Origin: Panagrolaimus kolymaensis
Taxonomy: Eukaryota > Nematoda > Chromadorea > Rhabditida > Panagrolaimidae
Reading direction: 5' to 3'
Length of the DNA stretch: 64,000 bases
NCBI GenBank assembly: GCA_028622995.1
Contig: JAJQJQ010000007.1
Location: 3,720,001 to 3,784,000 of the forward strand
This document shows, piece after piece, positions 11,487 through 23,537 of this stretch. The notes beneath the pieces were generated by a model. That model did no database searches, was not told the origin of the DNA, and saw only the letters and a list, made by a program, of their open reading frames with translations. The position numbers were made by a program, and so were the translations under genes. Each line of letters starts with the position of its first letter. Position 1 is the first letter of the stretch.

Positions 11487-12606
11487 TTACATAAAACATG
11501 GATGTCTCTCAAAATGTTTAACAGCATTTCCAATGTTAGCAATCATATCAAAGGCGGTCATAGATCTTCCCATTGATCGAAAAGTTGCAAAACCAGTGTA
11601 TCGAACGAAGCGTGAGGCAGTGTAAGCACCACGAATAAGTCGAGTTTTAGGGCATTTTGCATCAGGGAATTTCATTTTAGCCCAATGAGCAAATATTGCG
11701 GTTGCACCAGTAATAAGATCGCCTTGGCCTCCACAACGACGAGGTGAAGATTGATCAGCACACTCAATAACTAAAAATATGTATGGTAAAACCTAACAAA
11801 TACTACAAAAAAATAATAATGACCTCGATCACCATCAGAGATAATATCACTTCCACCTTTTCGAAGAATCACTACTCCTAATTCTTTTGCAACTTTTTGA
11901 ACACATTCTTTAATATTTTCTCCAATTTTTGTAGAGGGGAAAGCAGCTTCCCAAAGATGTTCAAATTCTCGATGATTTGGGGTTAAAATGACATTGTGGC
12001 ATCCACGAAGTGCAGATATATCTTGTTCAACTATAAATAATCCATCCTATAAAAATAATTTTTTCATATGAATCGAATAGCAAAAAAGACTTACAGCATC
12101 TATGACCATACTTAGCTTGTCTTGACGCTGTTTAACTTCTTTGAGGAGTTCTTTCAGTAATGGAAGCAAAGTACTCACATCTCTGCCCAAGCCAGGACCA
12201 AATACAATTCCATCGAAAAAGTCCATTCGTTGTTTAATAAGCTCCCATTCTAGTCCAGGATGAACGATGAGATCTGGACTGTAGCTTTTGAGAATTGGTG
12301 CTGCATCAGGATGTCTATAAATCACGGTCACTTTGGATTTGTTTGTTTTTTATAAGGGGTTAAATAAATACTAACGTATAAATATATGCAAGATCGGCAC
12401 CAATTCTTAATGGTGCATAACTGGCATAATATGGTGCTCCAGTGTATTCAGAACTTCCACCAATAATTGCAAGACGACCCGAAGAGCCTTTAGTGGCATT
12501 AGGATCATTCAATTCGGGAAAATATTCTCCAATAGCTTCTAAAAATTAATATTTTGAAGTACATATGAGTTTTAAGTGGTTAAAGCCGCATACCATCAAA
12601 GCTCAT
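11487..12606 (-). CDS. NAXD: ATP-dependent NAD(P)H-hydrate dehydratase (NAXD/CARKD)
   Basis: A metabolite-repair enzyme that uses ATP to dehydrate damaged, hydrated NADH/NADPH back to the active cofactor. Exons on the minus strand are 12606-12594, 12538-12376, 12314-12095, 12046-11824 and 11770-11487, giving 300 residues, the usual length. Ribokinase-fold landmarks are SSGRLAIIGGSSEYTGAP near the N-terminus, GIVFGPGLGRD, NVILTPNHREF and the glycine-rich GGQGDLITG that carries the catalytic Asp. The first coding exon is only 13 bases (MSFD). No mitochondrial targeting segment is evident in this model, so it is probably cytosolic. The donor after exon 4 is a weak GTCATT, but it is fixed by reading phase. 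It diverges from the NADAR gene. Confidence 0.94.
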
Positions 12607-13134
12607 GTTTTTTGTTGTGTTATTGATATCTTATCTATCTAATCAATCACAAAAAAATAATATTAAAAATGCAAATAAACAAAATGAATATCGAAAAGCA
12701 AGCGTTCTTGTCACGAATTTGAAACAACTAGGACCATAAAAATGTAAGCAGCATTTGCGCAAAAAAAAAAAGCTTGCTGTTGTCTTTCTTCTTCTTTCTC
12801 TCTTTATTTTTTTTAGTGGCGTTCATTCCGATTTTTTTATTTTTCTAAAAAAATATGTGGTTTTGTGCCACGCGTCTTTTTTAAAATTAATAATATACTA
12901 TTTCCATTCTTTATAAAGTTAGGATGCTTTTTATATTTTATATTGTAAAAATTGAGCCATAAAAGTGTCTCTCTTGGTTGCAAAAACTATTGACGTTGCA
13001 ATAAAGTCATTCCTCTTTTCTTCGCGAAATTTTTTGTTTAATCGATGCATTTTTATATTTGTATAACGTTTTAGGTAACTTTTACATTTAAATAAATCGG
13101 TGCCCATTTTGGGATTTGAAAGAACTATAACATC
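12607..13134. promoter_or_regulatory. Divergent promoter region between NAXD and NADAR genes
   Basis: This 0.53 kb non-coding gap separates two outward-facing start codons. It contains polypyrimidine runs (CTTTCTTCTTCTTTCTC near 12784) but no coding exon and no site I can name. Confidence 0.45.
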
Positions 13135-14211
13135 ATGGATGAAGGAGCTCAACCACGTTCTAACTATGGAAAACCACCAAATCGGCAAAATAATGGTAGT
13201 AACAATGGAAACTATAATGTTCAACAAGAAATTAATGCTTTAAAGCAAGAAATGGCTCAAATGCGTAACAGCGTTAACATGCTTGAACAAGAAAAGGATA
13301 GCTTGCGAAAAGCCATTCGTAAACTCAAGGTATTGATTTTTAATAATATTTTTTTCATTATACGATACATTTGTGTTTACAGCTTGAAAATGAACATATG
13401 AAGAAAAAATATAAGAGAATTCAAGAAAAAATTGGAGATGATAAAGATGGCGAAGATTCTTCCGCTGAAATCGAAGCTGATTACGACGAAATTGGCCGTG
13501 ACTTCATCCTCGTTGGTGGAATTCACGATCCTTTATCATTACGATATCAAGCCAACATCAAGGATGCAAATGGAATTCAACATAAATCTGCTGAACGCTA
13601 TTATTGGTATAAAATGGCTGAAATATTCAATGATGAAAACGCCAAGAAAGCTATTTTGGAAGCTCCAGATGTTAATGCAGCTGAAGAAGCTATGAAAGAA
13701 ATAAAGGATTTCAAAGAAAGTGCTTGGAATGAACACAAAATGAAGTATTGGGAAGAAGGTCAACGTCTTAAGCTTGAACAAAATCGCTGGATTGAAAATC
13801 TTCTTGTTTTTTCTGATAGAACCTACATCGCTGTTGCAACTCAAGATAAGGTAAGAAACTTCAATAGGTTCTATCATTATGAAATCCTTTATAGTATTTT
13901 GGTACTGGCTGGCGCAAGAATCGTGATGAATCAAACAAACCAATTTACTGGGATGGTCAAAATCAAGGAGGAAAATCTTTGATGCGCCTTCGCAAACTTT
14001 TCCGTACTCAAAATCATGAATGGAAAGACAACGAAGAAGAGGAAACCAAGCGTAAATACAATGAACTTCGTCGTTACATCTGGCGTCGAGTTGATCCGTA
14101 CGTATAAAATATTAGAGTTTATTAATACTTTACTTCATTTTCAGAACCAAACGTTTCCAAATTAATGGTCATGCCCGTGGACGCAATTTTCGTCAATATG
14201 CTGCTCGTTAA
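13135..14211 (+). CDS. NADAR-domain protein with N-terminal coiled coil
   Basis: The NADAR fold (YbiA/DUF1768 type) is an N-glycosidase-like domain acting on NAD/ADP-ribose-related or riboflavin-pathway compounds. Exons are 13135-13329, 13383-13850, 13895-14097 and 14145-14211, giving 310 residues. Residues about 25-90 form an acidic-basic heptad-like coiled coil rich in Glu and Lys. The NADAR part (about 95-255) shows the N-terminal DPLSLRYQANI segment, SAERYYWYKMAEIF with the conserved Glu, KKAILEAPD, KMKYWEEGQRLKLEQNRWIENLL, DKYFGTGW and a late GGKSLMRLRKLF. The tail is basic (RRYIWRRVDP, GHARGRNFRQYAAR), which may bind nucleic acid. That is inference. The exact substrate cannot be read from sequence. 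Confidence 0.82.
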
Positions 14212-14520
14212 GAAAGATGGTGATGAGCTGTTTATGTTTCTTCCATATTTATTTTTTAACTTTATTTATCTCTTGCTCTAGCCCGTGTACTTTTAAATGG
14301 ATACTCAAACGGGCGTTTGACCTCGATTTATGCTGGGTCCTTCTTGTAATTCTTTTTGTTTTGTAAATTTTCTATAAATGTTTCTCAAACTCAATCTTCT
14401 TTTCACTTGAAATTAACACATTCACAACTTTTTTTAAACTTTTACGAATTCAATTTTTTATTTATTTATTAAAAACGAGAAACAAGCATAAAACCAAAAA
14501 CACTTTATGCATAATGTCTT
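14212..14520. other. Convergent 3' region between NADAR and MED27 genes
   Basis: About 0.3 kb of AT-rich sequence holding both 3' UTRs. No coding potential was seen. Confidence 0.5.
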
Positions 14521-15264
14521 TTATTGAGATACATTTTCTTGATGACAGGATGGATGAGCAACTGAAACATTTCCCATTGCAAGACCAGAGAAAACTGTTG
14601 GAACTTCGAAGTTTCTAATATGTTGCCTAAAACAGGTAAATCATAATAAAATGTATGATTCTTTGAATCCTTTGATAATAATAAAACACCTACCGACAAT
14701 ATCGACATGGCATTAGTTGAGTCTTTGTAAATTGTCCACATATAGCTATAACACATTTGAAGAGTTTTTCTTTTTCTGAAGATTGCATTCGTAATTGATA
14801 ATTTTCAATAACATCATTTACAGCTTCTGTTACTTTACGATAATAATTTGAATCACTCTGATATTCTCTGTTTTTCTAAAAAATTAAATGGTTAGTTATG
14901 ATTTTGAAAAAATTAAAAACAAACGAACTTTAAACGCAATACACGCTTTGTCAACTTCATTATATCCAAAAAGAGTAATACGAGAAAGGATACCATTGCG
15001 ATAATGAACGACAACTTTGAATACTGGATTTTTTGCATCAAAAGTAAGCTGAAAAAATAATAAAAATAATGCATCATTGATCACCAAAAAACATACCTCT
15101 AAATAGCATTCAATTTTATTTTGGATGAGATATCTAGGACGAAGTTCCAATTTGTGTTTAACCATTTCAAGAACTTTTGGTATTAATTCATATACTTCTT
15201 TTTGACCAACTGATGGTTGACCAATTAAAATAGGTGGAGGTTCAATAATAAATCCAGGACCCAT
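14521..15264 (-). CDS. mdt-27: Mediator subunit 27, C-terminal half only
   Basis: A Mediator tail/upper-tail subunit that helps connect transcription factors to RNA polymerase II. Exons on the minus strand are 15264-15097, 15048-14929, 14875-14694 and 14626-14521, giving 191 residues, against about 310 in the human protein. Similarity to the family: FKVVVHYRNGILSRITLFGYNE (GYNE conserved), SNYYRKVTEAVNDVIENYQ, and a terminal Cys/His cluster CRYCRQ ... AHPSCHQ that matches the family's CxxC ... HxxC zinc-like site. The N-terminal helical half is missing from this model, and no upstream exon is visible in the 450 bp before the ATG. It follows MED14 on the same strand, which supports the assignment and suggests joint regulation. 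Confidence 0.75.
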
Positions 15265-15713
15265 CTTTTTTTTTAGAATAAACTTGATTGAAAGTTCTAT
15301 CGAAAGAAAAAATTATGAGATTTTGATGTAATGAAGAAAAAAATAGGCAAACAATAAAATGAAAAAGAGAGAGAGAGATCATGAGAAGCTAAGACGTTCT
15401 CGCGTTAAGATGCTAACATATAATGGAAGACGTGTTTCCGAAAGCCTTCTGGTAAGACTATGATTAGATACGACAAAAACTTCGATACAACTCGTGTCGT
15501 GCATGTCCAAATTTTATGTGGGCAGCTTTAAATTGCTATTTCCTTTATCACCTTTTTTGATAACCTTGTATTCAATTTCATTGAAATATGTTGTTATCGA
15601 TATTTGGAAAATGTGATTAAAAATTATGATGAAGAGCAAAGTTTTTATTGTAAAAAAAGAACAGTAAAAAAAAGAAACATTGAATAAAATAAGTTTATTT
15701 TTCCATATGAATT
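15265..15713 (-). other. Spacer between MED14 stop and MED27 start
   Basis: A 449 bp gap between two Mediator genes on one strand. It has a GA-rich run at 15361-15380 and a TTTATT (15694-15699), which is an AATAAA on the minus strand just after the MED14 stop. There is no long frame. A nematode operon spacer or an ordinary promoter are both possible. Confidence 0.45.
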
Positions 15714-18700
15714 TTATGTAGGTACATGTGTTTGTTTGTCAAAAGATTCAAGTAATGATGAAAAATAATTATGAATTGGAATGCCTTTTTGATCGAGATC
15801 TGTACAAATTCTCATTAAATTTCTGCAATCTAAATGTATAACTTCACGAGAAGGGAGACTTTCTTGTATTTCAGGTGGTGGAGTTCTCATTTCCACATCA
15901 TCATTTTCTTTATCATTACGTCGAGTCATCACATATGAATCAGGCAATGATCGGGGATTCGGAATATCAATGGGTGTTTGGTTAGGCGGTGGAAGACTTC
16001 CAGGTGGCCGAAGATCTTCTGGTACATTAATTTGTGGAATTTCTTCATCATCAAGTAAATCAAGATCTTCTCGAAATTCAACAAAATCATCATCACAAAA
16101 TTTTGAATTTTTATATGTTTCAATGAAGGAATGAAGTCCTCGAGCCAAAGGTTTATCAGGAGTAACATCTCTCAAACAAACTGAATTCTTTGATAATAAA
16201 TGGAATTCAAGATGGACAGGACCAATGGTAACACGAATAAGATATCCAGATATGGCACAAATATAAATTGGATATTCAACAGGATAATTTGGTTGTGGCT
16301 CACTTCCAGCTTGAACTTTAATTGGTCGAATTCGATGGCGAGCAAGATGGGTAAGGCAATGAATTGAAATCGTAGTATTGATTAAATATTCGGTGAGATC
16401 AATTAAATCACGAGTTTTATTAAATTTTTCTGCTAAATATTGTTGAACTATTTGATGGGGATTTGTTCGTTTTTGATAATCGATATCATCTGTATCATCA
16501 ACAGCGACATAAAAGAATTGACCAAAATTAACTGCGAAATGAGCGTTAATTGTTTGAGGCTTCCATGAAATATTCACAGTGTATGAGCGTCGAGGGCCAT
16601 ATGCAAGGATGAGTTTATGATAAGTATAAGCCAAAACCTAAAAACAATTTTATATTTAGCTACAATAATAATGGCTAAATAAATTTATGTAATAACAAAC
16701 ATCGATAGCCTTTTCATAATGATGATAAACCCTTGAAAATCTTTTAACTGGTCCATAAAGATGTGAATAAATTGCAACACGATCAACGATATTTTGAACA
16801 ATACTTTCACCAATTGTGTCTTTTATTGCTGTACTTATTTCTTGTACGATGCATCGAATCGAATGATCCGCTGCTACCCGTTTATTTTCATATGTAACCA
16901 TTTTTGCGATTAAAGTATTCGCTGGAATAATTTTAAGTTTACCCATCGCACGATTTTGATAAAAATTTGGAATGAGAGGCTGATCTTTGAGCGTGTATTC
17001 AAATGGCCAAACAACATTTCGACGAGAATCAACTCGAAGGGAAGCCGAAATAACAGTATCAAAGAAATCTTCACAATCTGGTGAACCCAATGCTTTCATA
17101 CTATAAAGATTAAAAATAATTTAAATAATTAAAATAATAATAACAAACTCTGTAATCCTTAAAACAGGTCCACCAACTACCGGATCTACGGAAACTGGAT
17201 GATATTTGATTCCTTTTTTATCAAGTTCTTCCGCAATTCTTAAATATGCTAATCTATCTTCAATTGCAGCAATAACAGTTTTAACTTGATCTTCAGTGCC
17301 AACCCAATGAGATCGCTAAAAAAATTATTTTTATTTATTTTTTCCGCTTCAATAATCTGCCAACCTTTCGTGGTTCAGTAATATCAATTTCACCTCGATC
17401 CATAGCTGACATTAGTATTTCGGTAATGGGTAACCGTAATTTGCCATTATTATATTCCATTGCTTCATCAACTTCTATTTTTTCATCTCCATTATAAACT
17501 GATCCATAAAAACTTGGTACTGGTGTTTCAGAAATAATTGAAATGGGATCAATTTCCAATGAACTCAACTTATTATCAGGATAGCGGGTAACAATTCTAA
17601 ATTGTATTTTAATACCCGTTGTGTTTGATGGAATAAAAGTAACAATCATAAAGTGATTGGGTTCTCGAATAAATTGCATTATTAATCTATCTTTGGGAAG
17701 GTTCTTCAAAGTCGAAAGAATAGGAACTTGGGCTTCATTTACTAATTTAACTTGCAATACGGCCGCGGCATTACGATAACGACTGATCATAAGAAGAATT
17801 CTAAAATAAAAACAAACAAAAAACATTTATCAAAAGCATTATTTTTTAACAGATAAAAGAAACCTCAAACGATTAATAATTTTAGACACTTCTGATAAAG
17901 CACATGAACCATTCAATTCTTTTTCCAAATTTCGTAATTCTTCATTTTGACCCAAACAATGAACTTGACATACAACATGACCAAAGAATGCATTGACAGA
18001 TACAATAAGATGTTCATCGATATGTGACATTTTTTCATGAACTAATAATTCATACACCAATGTTGGAGCAGCATCACCAGAAAGCCATACTGGTATTTGA
18101 GGAGGAACTTTAGCAAGAACTTCTCGGATAAGCATCAACCGTTCACGAATTCTAATTTCAATAACACGACTTAAAAGATGACCCATTGAAATTTGACGTT
18201 CACTTGGAATTTGATCAAAAAGTTTTGCAACTGATGGAGGCGAGTGTCGAATTCGTAGAGAGCTATTTGGATCTTCACGATCAATATAAATTCTCATTTT
18301 ATATACAATACTGTTGGATAATAATTTATTGATTCGAGATTGATTTTGTTGAGGTTGATTTTTTTCATTAATCCAATATCGAACAACCAGATAACCTTCA
18401 TATGGATCATAAGCTTCAACACGAACATAATTTGGTGCAATATCGGTCATCAATTTGCGTGTTTGACATTCAAGAACATCAAGAATTAATCCAAGAGAAA
18501 AATGATGAAGAAAATTATATGCTTCGACAAATGGCTAAAAAAAGGTAATGAGACAAATCAAAAGAAGAAACATGAAAGAAAAACAAACTTCACTACTAAA
18601 ACTTATTCTTGATCGTAAAACTTCATGAATCGTATTCATTTGCAACGGATGTACCAAATCCATTCCACCACCAATTTCATGATCCTTTACCAAAATTGCA

Positions 18701-19459
18701 ACACTAAGAAGAACAAATTCAGGCTTTTCTCGCGGAAGAACAGTTACTCGAATTTGAAATTCTCCCGTAACTCGCATAATAATAGTACCATTATGAATTT
18801 TAAAGATTGATATATTCTTTGGTAGAGTTGGTGCAGCTTTGGTGAGGAAAAATACCAGCCTTTCGTTGAGTAAAAGTAAAGTTTGACGAGTTTCATATGG
18901 TGTTAGTTTTTCTTCGGGTACAAAAGCATCCTTGATAACCATTGGCAAGCGAGGATATGTACCAGTTGTAAGAACATCGATAGCAGTAGAGACTTGAAAA
19001 AGAGGCAATCTAAAAAATGAATATGAATGGAATAAAATGAATATATACAAACCTCGCATGTTGAAGTTCGACTCTCGCAAGCTCACAAAGTTTATCAGCA
19101 GTTTCAACAAAACATGCAGCTTGTTGATCCAAAACATAGCAAATACTTGATAAAGGTTCAAATTTTTTCGATTGTTTTAACCATTTTACAATTGATAAAA
19201 TTTTAACAAACATCAATCTAGTGGCATGAGCAAATTGAACGATAGCCTTTTTTCTTTCTGGTTGATCTTTTGCTAATAACATTTCAGATAAAATTGTTAA
19301 TTCATGAAGAGCTTGTTGAATAGCAAAATCCAATAATACAGCTAATGAAATTGTTTGTGGACCACATTCTTTTGGAACTTGAGGTAACAATTGTCCCACT
19401 TCTGAATCTTCTGAGAATGCAGGAGAAGCTTGTGGAACAGAATTTTGAGCACTATCCAT
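15714..19459 (-). CDS. rgr-1: Mediator complex subunit 14 (RGR-1)
   Basis: The scaffold subunit that joins head, middle and tail of the Mediator coactivator in the nucleus. Exons on the minus strand are 19459-19053, 19009-18589, 18534-17864, 17800-17365, 17315-17149, 17100-16701 and 16637-15714, giving 1141 residues. N-terminal family signature: TISLAVLLDFAIQQALHELTILSEML, then YVLDQQAACFVETADKLCELAR, FQVSTAIDVLTTGTYPRLP. Repeated beta-alpha modules follow (VRVEAYDPYEGYLVVRYWI, FRIVTRYPDNKLSSLEIDP, LILAYGPRRSYTVNISW). An Asp/Glu- and Pro-rich acidic region lies near the C-terminus. An in-frame ATG at 19483 would add 8 residues (MVSFSSII); MDSAQ was preferred arbitrarily. It is shorter than the vertebrate protein. 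It lies divergent from INTS6 and upstream of MED27. Confidence 0.93.
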
Positions 19460-19851
19460 TATTATTGACGAAAATGATACCAATCATAAATTAATAAATA
19501 TAAGTTAACTTTCTAAAAACTATTATTCATATACAATTGTTTTCAGAAAAAAAAACTGATGAAAAGAAACGATTAAAAAAACTTTGCAAAATTATTCAAA
19601 GACTTTTTTCAAACTCTGAATTTATCCCAACACGAAGGAAGAGAGATTGGGTGGAGCCAATTTAGTGTGCGATGGTATAAATACTGAAAAGAAATGCACT
19701 TGCTTTCACTCCGTCGCATTCTTTTTCGGTGACGGCGGCGCATTTTTTTCAAGCTCTTTCAGTATTTCTTCCTTTCTCTCTGTAGATCTTCGCATTGTAT
19801 ATCTTTTTTGTTCATCAAGTCATTCATTAAATGACTAAAAAAATTTAATTG
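19460..19851. promoter_or_regulatory. Divergent promoter between MED14 and Integrator subunit 6
   Basis: A 392 bp gap between two outward-facing transcription-machinery genes. On the plus side, a pyrimidine run ending CTCTCTGTAG near 19784 is a candidate trans-splice acceptor for INTS6. On the minus side, GTTTTTAG near 19510 may do the same for MED14. There is no coding exon. Confidence 0.5.
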
Positions 19852-22800
19852 ATGACAATATATGTTTTTCTTATTGATAATAGCGCCTCCATGGCTCAAG
19901 CCAGCTATGCTGGTGCATCCATGCTTGATCTTGCTAAAAATTTTGTCGAAATTTTCCAAAAGGTTAGGCTTTTTTCTCTCATCAACTTTTTTTTGCCTTT
20001 AACGAATCAATCTTCCCTCTTTTCAGGCTAGACAAAAAGAATCTACAAAGGATCGATTTATGATAATGACCTGTGATGAATATCCTGCAAGTATTAAGGT
20101 GTGTTATATAAATACCCTTTATTTTCGGGGAAATGTGAATAAAACACAACGAGGGACAAGGGACATAAAACAATGCAATTAACAGAAATAACACGGGCAT
20201 AAAAGCAAAACACGCATACGAATAATATGTATTACGTAGAGTGTAAGGCTTACTGTCACGTGGAAAATTAATTGGCATACAAAAACAATTACCATTGATT
20301 ATTTTTAGATTGGATGGAAAGAAGGAATAAGCACATTTATGGATCATCTTAAAAAACTTCAACCTCTTGGAACATGTTCTCTGGAAGCAACTCTTGGAAG
20401 AGCTTTTTGGTTTTTGAATTGTAATAGAGCTTCATCAGATTTACCTGGCTTTGGTGTAAATATCAGCAAACCTGAGCCTGCTGTCATCATCGTATTAACA
20501 GATGGGCTTTTTACATCTGGTCCTACTTTTACGCCTGAAAAAATTAAACATCCTTCATCAGATTTCTTCACCGAGTGCTATAGACCGGATCAAAAAGTCT
20601 TCTCTGTTCTTTTTCGTGTTCCTGCTAGACCATTGCCAATGATGCCACCATTTGAAACTACAAATTCTGGAGGATTAGCTAATTTTTGTTTAGCCACTGG
20701 AGGTAATTATTTTTTTTTCTTTTTCAAAATGTTTTAAAAATAACTTTTTAGGCAAATGTTTTATTGTTTCAAACAGTCGTCATGTTCCTATCGCCGTAGA
20801 AGCTGTTATTCAAAAATCGTTGGTCTTTGTGAAAGTCAGGTTTTCATATTCTGGTCCCGAATTAGATCCCGAAGGTTTGGATTGTTTTTAATTATCATTA
20901 CGTATCAAGTTCAGGCTTTTAGTTAAAAATGGCATTAATGACGATTCAAACTCAAAACAAGAAGTTTTACCTTGGAAAGAAACAATCACAGGAGTTTTAC
21001 GCATACCTCGAAAAGATGATCATCGATATCCTTGGCCAATTTCTGAAAATTTTTGGGCAGATTATAGTACTCAACAGTTATCACCACGACCTGATTTTCC
21101 CAAAGTTGTATTCAATTTTGATTCTAAATCTCCGCCTGTATGGAAAGATGGTAATCTATTTGATCGATATGAACTTGAACCCAGTCCTTTAACTCAATTC
21201 ATCCTTGAACGTAAAACGGGACATTATCCAATTTATGTTGATGGTTCTGGAAAAAAAGTTGGTCGAACTCCAGTTGCTAACAAATGCTGTGGATATTTGG
21301 TTGCTGAACCCACAAAGGGATACTTTGTAAATCAAGCTGAGTATAAACTTACTGAAAATTCAAGACTGGCTGTTTTTCTTTATTTGGTTCCTTATAATTA
21401 TCCTGTGCTTTTATCTTTGATAGATGATGCTGATAGAAATTTTAACAGAAAGCAACAATTGAACTCACACATAAGGCAAAAGTTTGTGGATTATATTAAT
21501 AGCGTACCGGTGTATTACTTTGTGGTTAGTTTTAAAACTTAACTTTATGTGCATATTTAAATGAAAGTTTCAGACTCCTGATGGAAAATCAGCATTACTA
21601 AAAACATTATTGCGATCTCTTGGCGTGCCTGAAGAAGATTTTAATAAAGTTACTTATAATTCTCGTATTATTCAAGCTGTTATAAATTGGAGAATAAACC
21701 TTCGAAAAGAATATGAATACACTTTTAACTTATCTCAGAAGGTTCCCGATGATATTGTATGTTGTTTACTAAGTTTACATTTTTTTCTTTACTTATAGTA
21801 ATTAATTTTTAGCCTAAAAGCAAAGTTAATGTTGAAACTCTTTTTACGAGATATCCTGCCAGCTGTCGTGATTACATTGGAGATGGTCCAGCTACATTTA
21901 TTATTGAACATGAACCTTTGCCGAAACCAAATGCAGGTGCATTTTTTACTTCTGCCATCCATATTCCAAGATCAGATTTGATTTCATGTTTAACAAAAAT
22001 TCGAGTAAATTATGACTTGTATGGTCGAAATCATGATCTGCATGTTCTTCAAGGTGGTATGCCGGGAACTAAAATAAAACTCCACGATGCAGGTTTGTTT
22101 GTCTTTTTTACGATTATTTGAGATAAATTTAATGTTTCCCTTTCAGAAGAACTCCACAGTAGACCAATAAAAAATATGGGTGAATTTGAAAAGTATAATC
22201 AATCTGCAAAAGAGTATGGCTATGGACCACTTCGAGAAGTGATGCCTCGTGAAACAACATCTCATGCTTTTGGAAATCCTTTCAAGTTGGACAAGAAAGT
22301 TGTTGCTGTGGATGAAATTGGTGAAGATGCGTCACCTGATACAAGTCAACGAGCTTCTTCTCCTGCTACCAAAGAATCATTAAAAACAGTACCTCAAAGA
22401 CGAAGAATTATAAGAATATTAAATGCTTCGGATTTTACAAGATTACGGTATAGTTTTCATATGTTTATCCTTAATCAAAAAACTGTTTTTAGGGAACGAA
22501 GAGAAACTTTTTCTGAAACTGGCTCATTACCATCTCTTTCTCGATGCACCTCACCATTCAGCGACGTTGAAGAAGATATACCATTAGAAATGAACGGGTT
22601 AGATGAACATCACAAAGCCGATATTCCTGCACCTAACGGATCTACAAAAGCACCAAGTCCAACTCCTTCATTCATCAATGGTTTTTCAAATATTGAAGTT
22701 GGTAGTAAACGACGATCTTTATCACTTGGGGATGATGATGACTCAAACTCAGAATGCTTTTCACCAGCACCAAAAAGAATGCGAGGTTCAAATGGGAATG

Positions 22801-23045
22801 CTGGTCGTGTAAATTATGATGAGCTTATGGAATACAAAATTAAAGCAACCAAAATTTCAATGCAGTTTCAAAATGTTAGCGGCTCAGAAGTGGTTAATCA
22901 ACTCAAAACATTATGTGTGAATTTAACACAACCTGATGAAATTGCTGTTTTGATGGCTGCTGAAGAATCTCTTCAAAGGCTTAAAAGAAATGCGATCTAT
23001 AGTGCTGTCGTAAATTATAGAAGGAATCTGCAGAATGGGTTGTAA
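19852..23045 (+). CDS. dic-1: Integrator complex subunit 6 (INTS6/DICE1)
   Basis: A subunit of the nuclear Integrator complex, which cleaves nascent RNA (snRNA 3' ends, promoter-proximal termination). In other animals INTS6 recruits PP2A. Exons are 19852-19962, 20027-20098, 20309-20702, 20752-20874, 20923-21524, 21574-21756, 21813-22092, 22147-22447 and 22493-23045, giving 872 residues (human 887). The N-terminal von Willebrand A domain starts TIYVFLIDNSASM (metal-binding DxSxS) and contains IIVLTDG. The middle resembles family beta-barrel sequence. An acidic/Ser-rich linker with KRMR-type basic clusters follows. The last about 80 residues (DELMEYKIKATKI ... NYRRNLQNG) match the family's C-terminal domain. 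The acceptor at 20922 was chosen over one 10 bases upstream because only it keeps the frame. Confidence 0.93.
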
Positions 23046-23537
23046 GAATTTAATGTTTTCCTGGTGTCGTCTTTCAAATGATCTCTGTTATATTTTTCTT
23101 GTTGAATCTCGTGAAACTCAAAAATAATCTCTCATGTCATATACTTTTGTTACATTTAGTTAATTTTAATGTTTTGTTTTTTATTGTAAATAATGACAAA
23201 GACTATGCAAAATTTTTTTACTTCTTAAAAACTGATTTTTCCCTAATTTTTTTAAAACATTTTGTTAATAGCAATGTATGAATCACTTAAACATCGTTTA
23301 AATATTACATTGGTTTATGGGTAACAACTATACATGCAAACCATTTAAACTTTGCGTTATTTTAGCTCTTATTAAAACTAAAAACTTCTTCATTTTTATA
23401 AAAGAAAATAACAATTTTTTTATAATGTTATTTGGTGAAAAATTCATCAAGGACATCTTTGCGATGATTTGCGCTCAACCAAAAAAAACTTTGTCGCGCA
23501 TGAACCTTTTTCGATCGATGTCAGCCAGCAATAGGAC
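23046..23537. other. Intergenic between INTS6 and GT92 gene
   Basis: An AT-rich 0.49 kb gap, presumably INTS6 3' UTR plus the GT92 promoter. The small frames here (for example 23317-23592) are unsupported. Confidence 0.45.
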
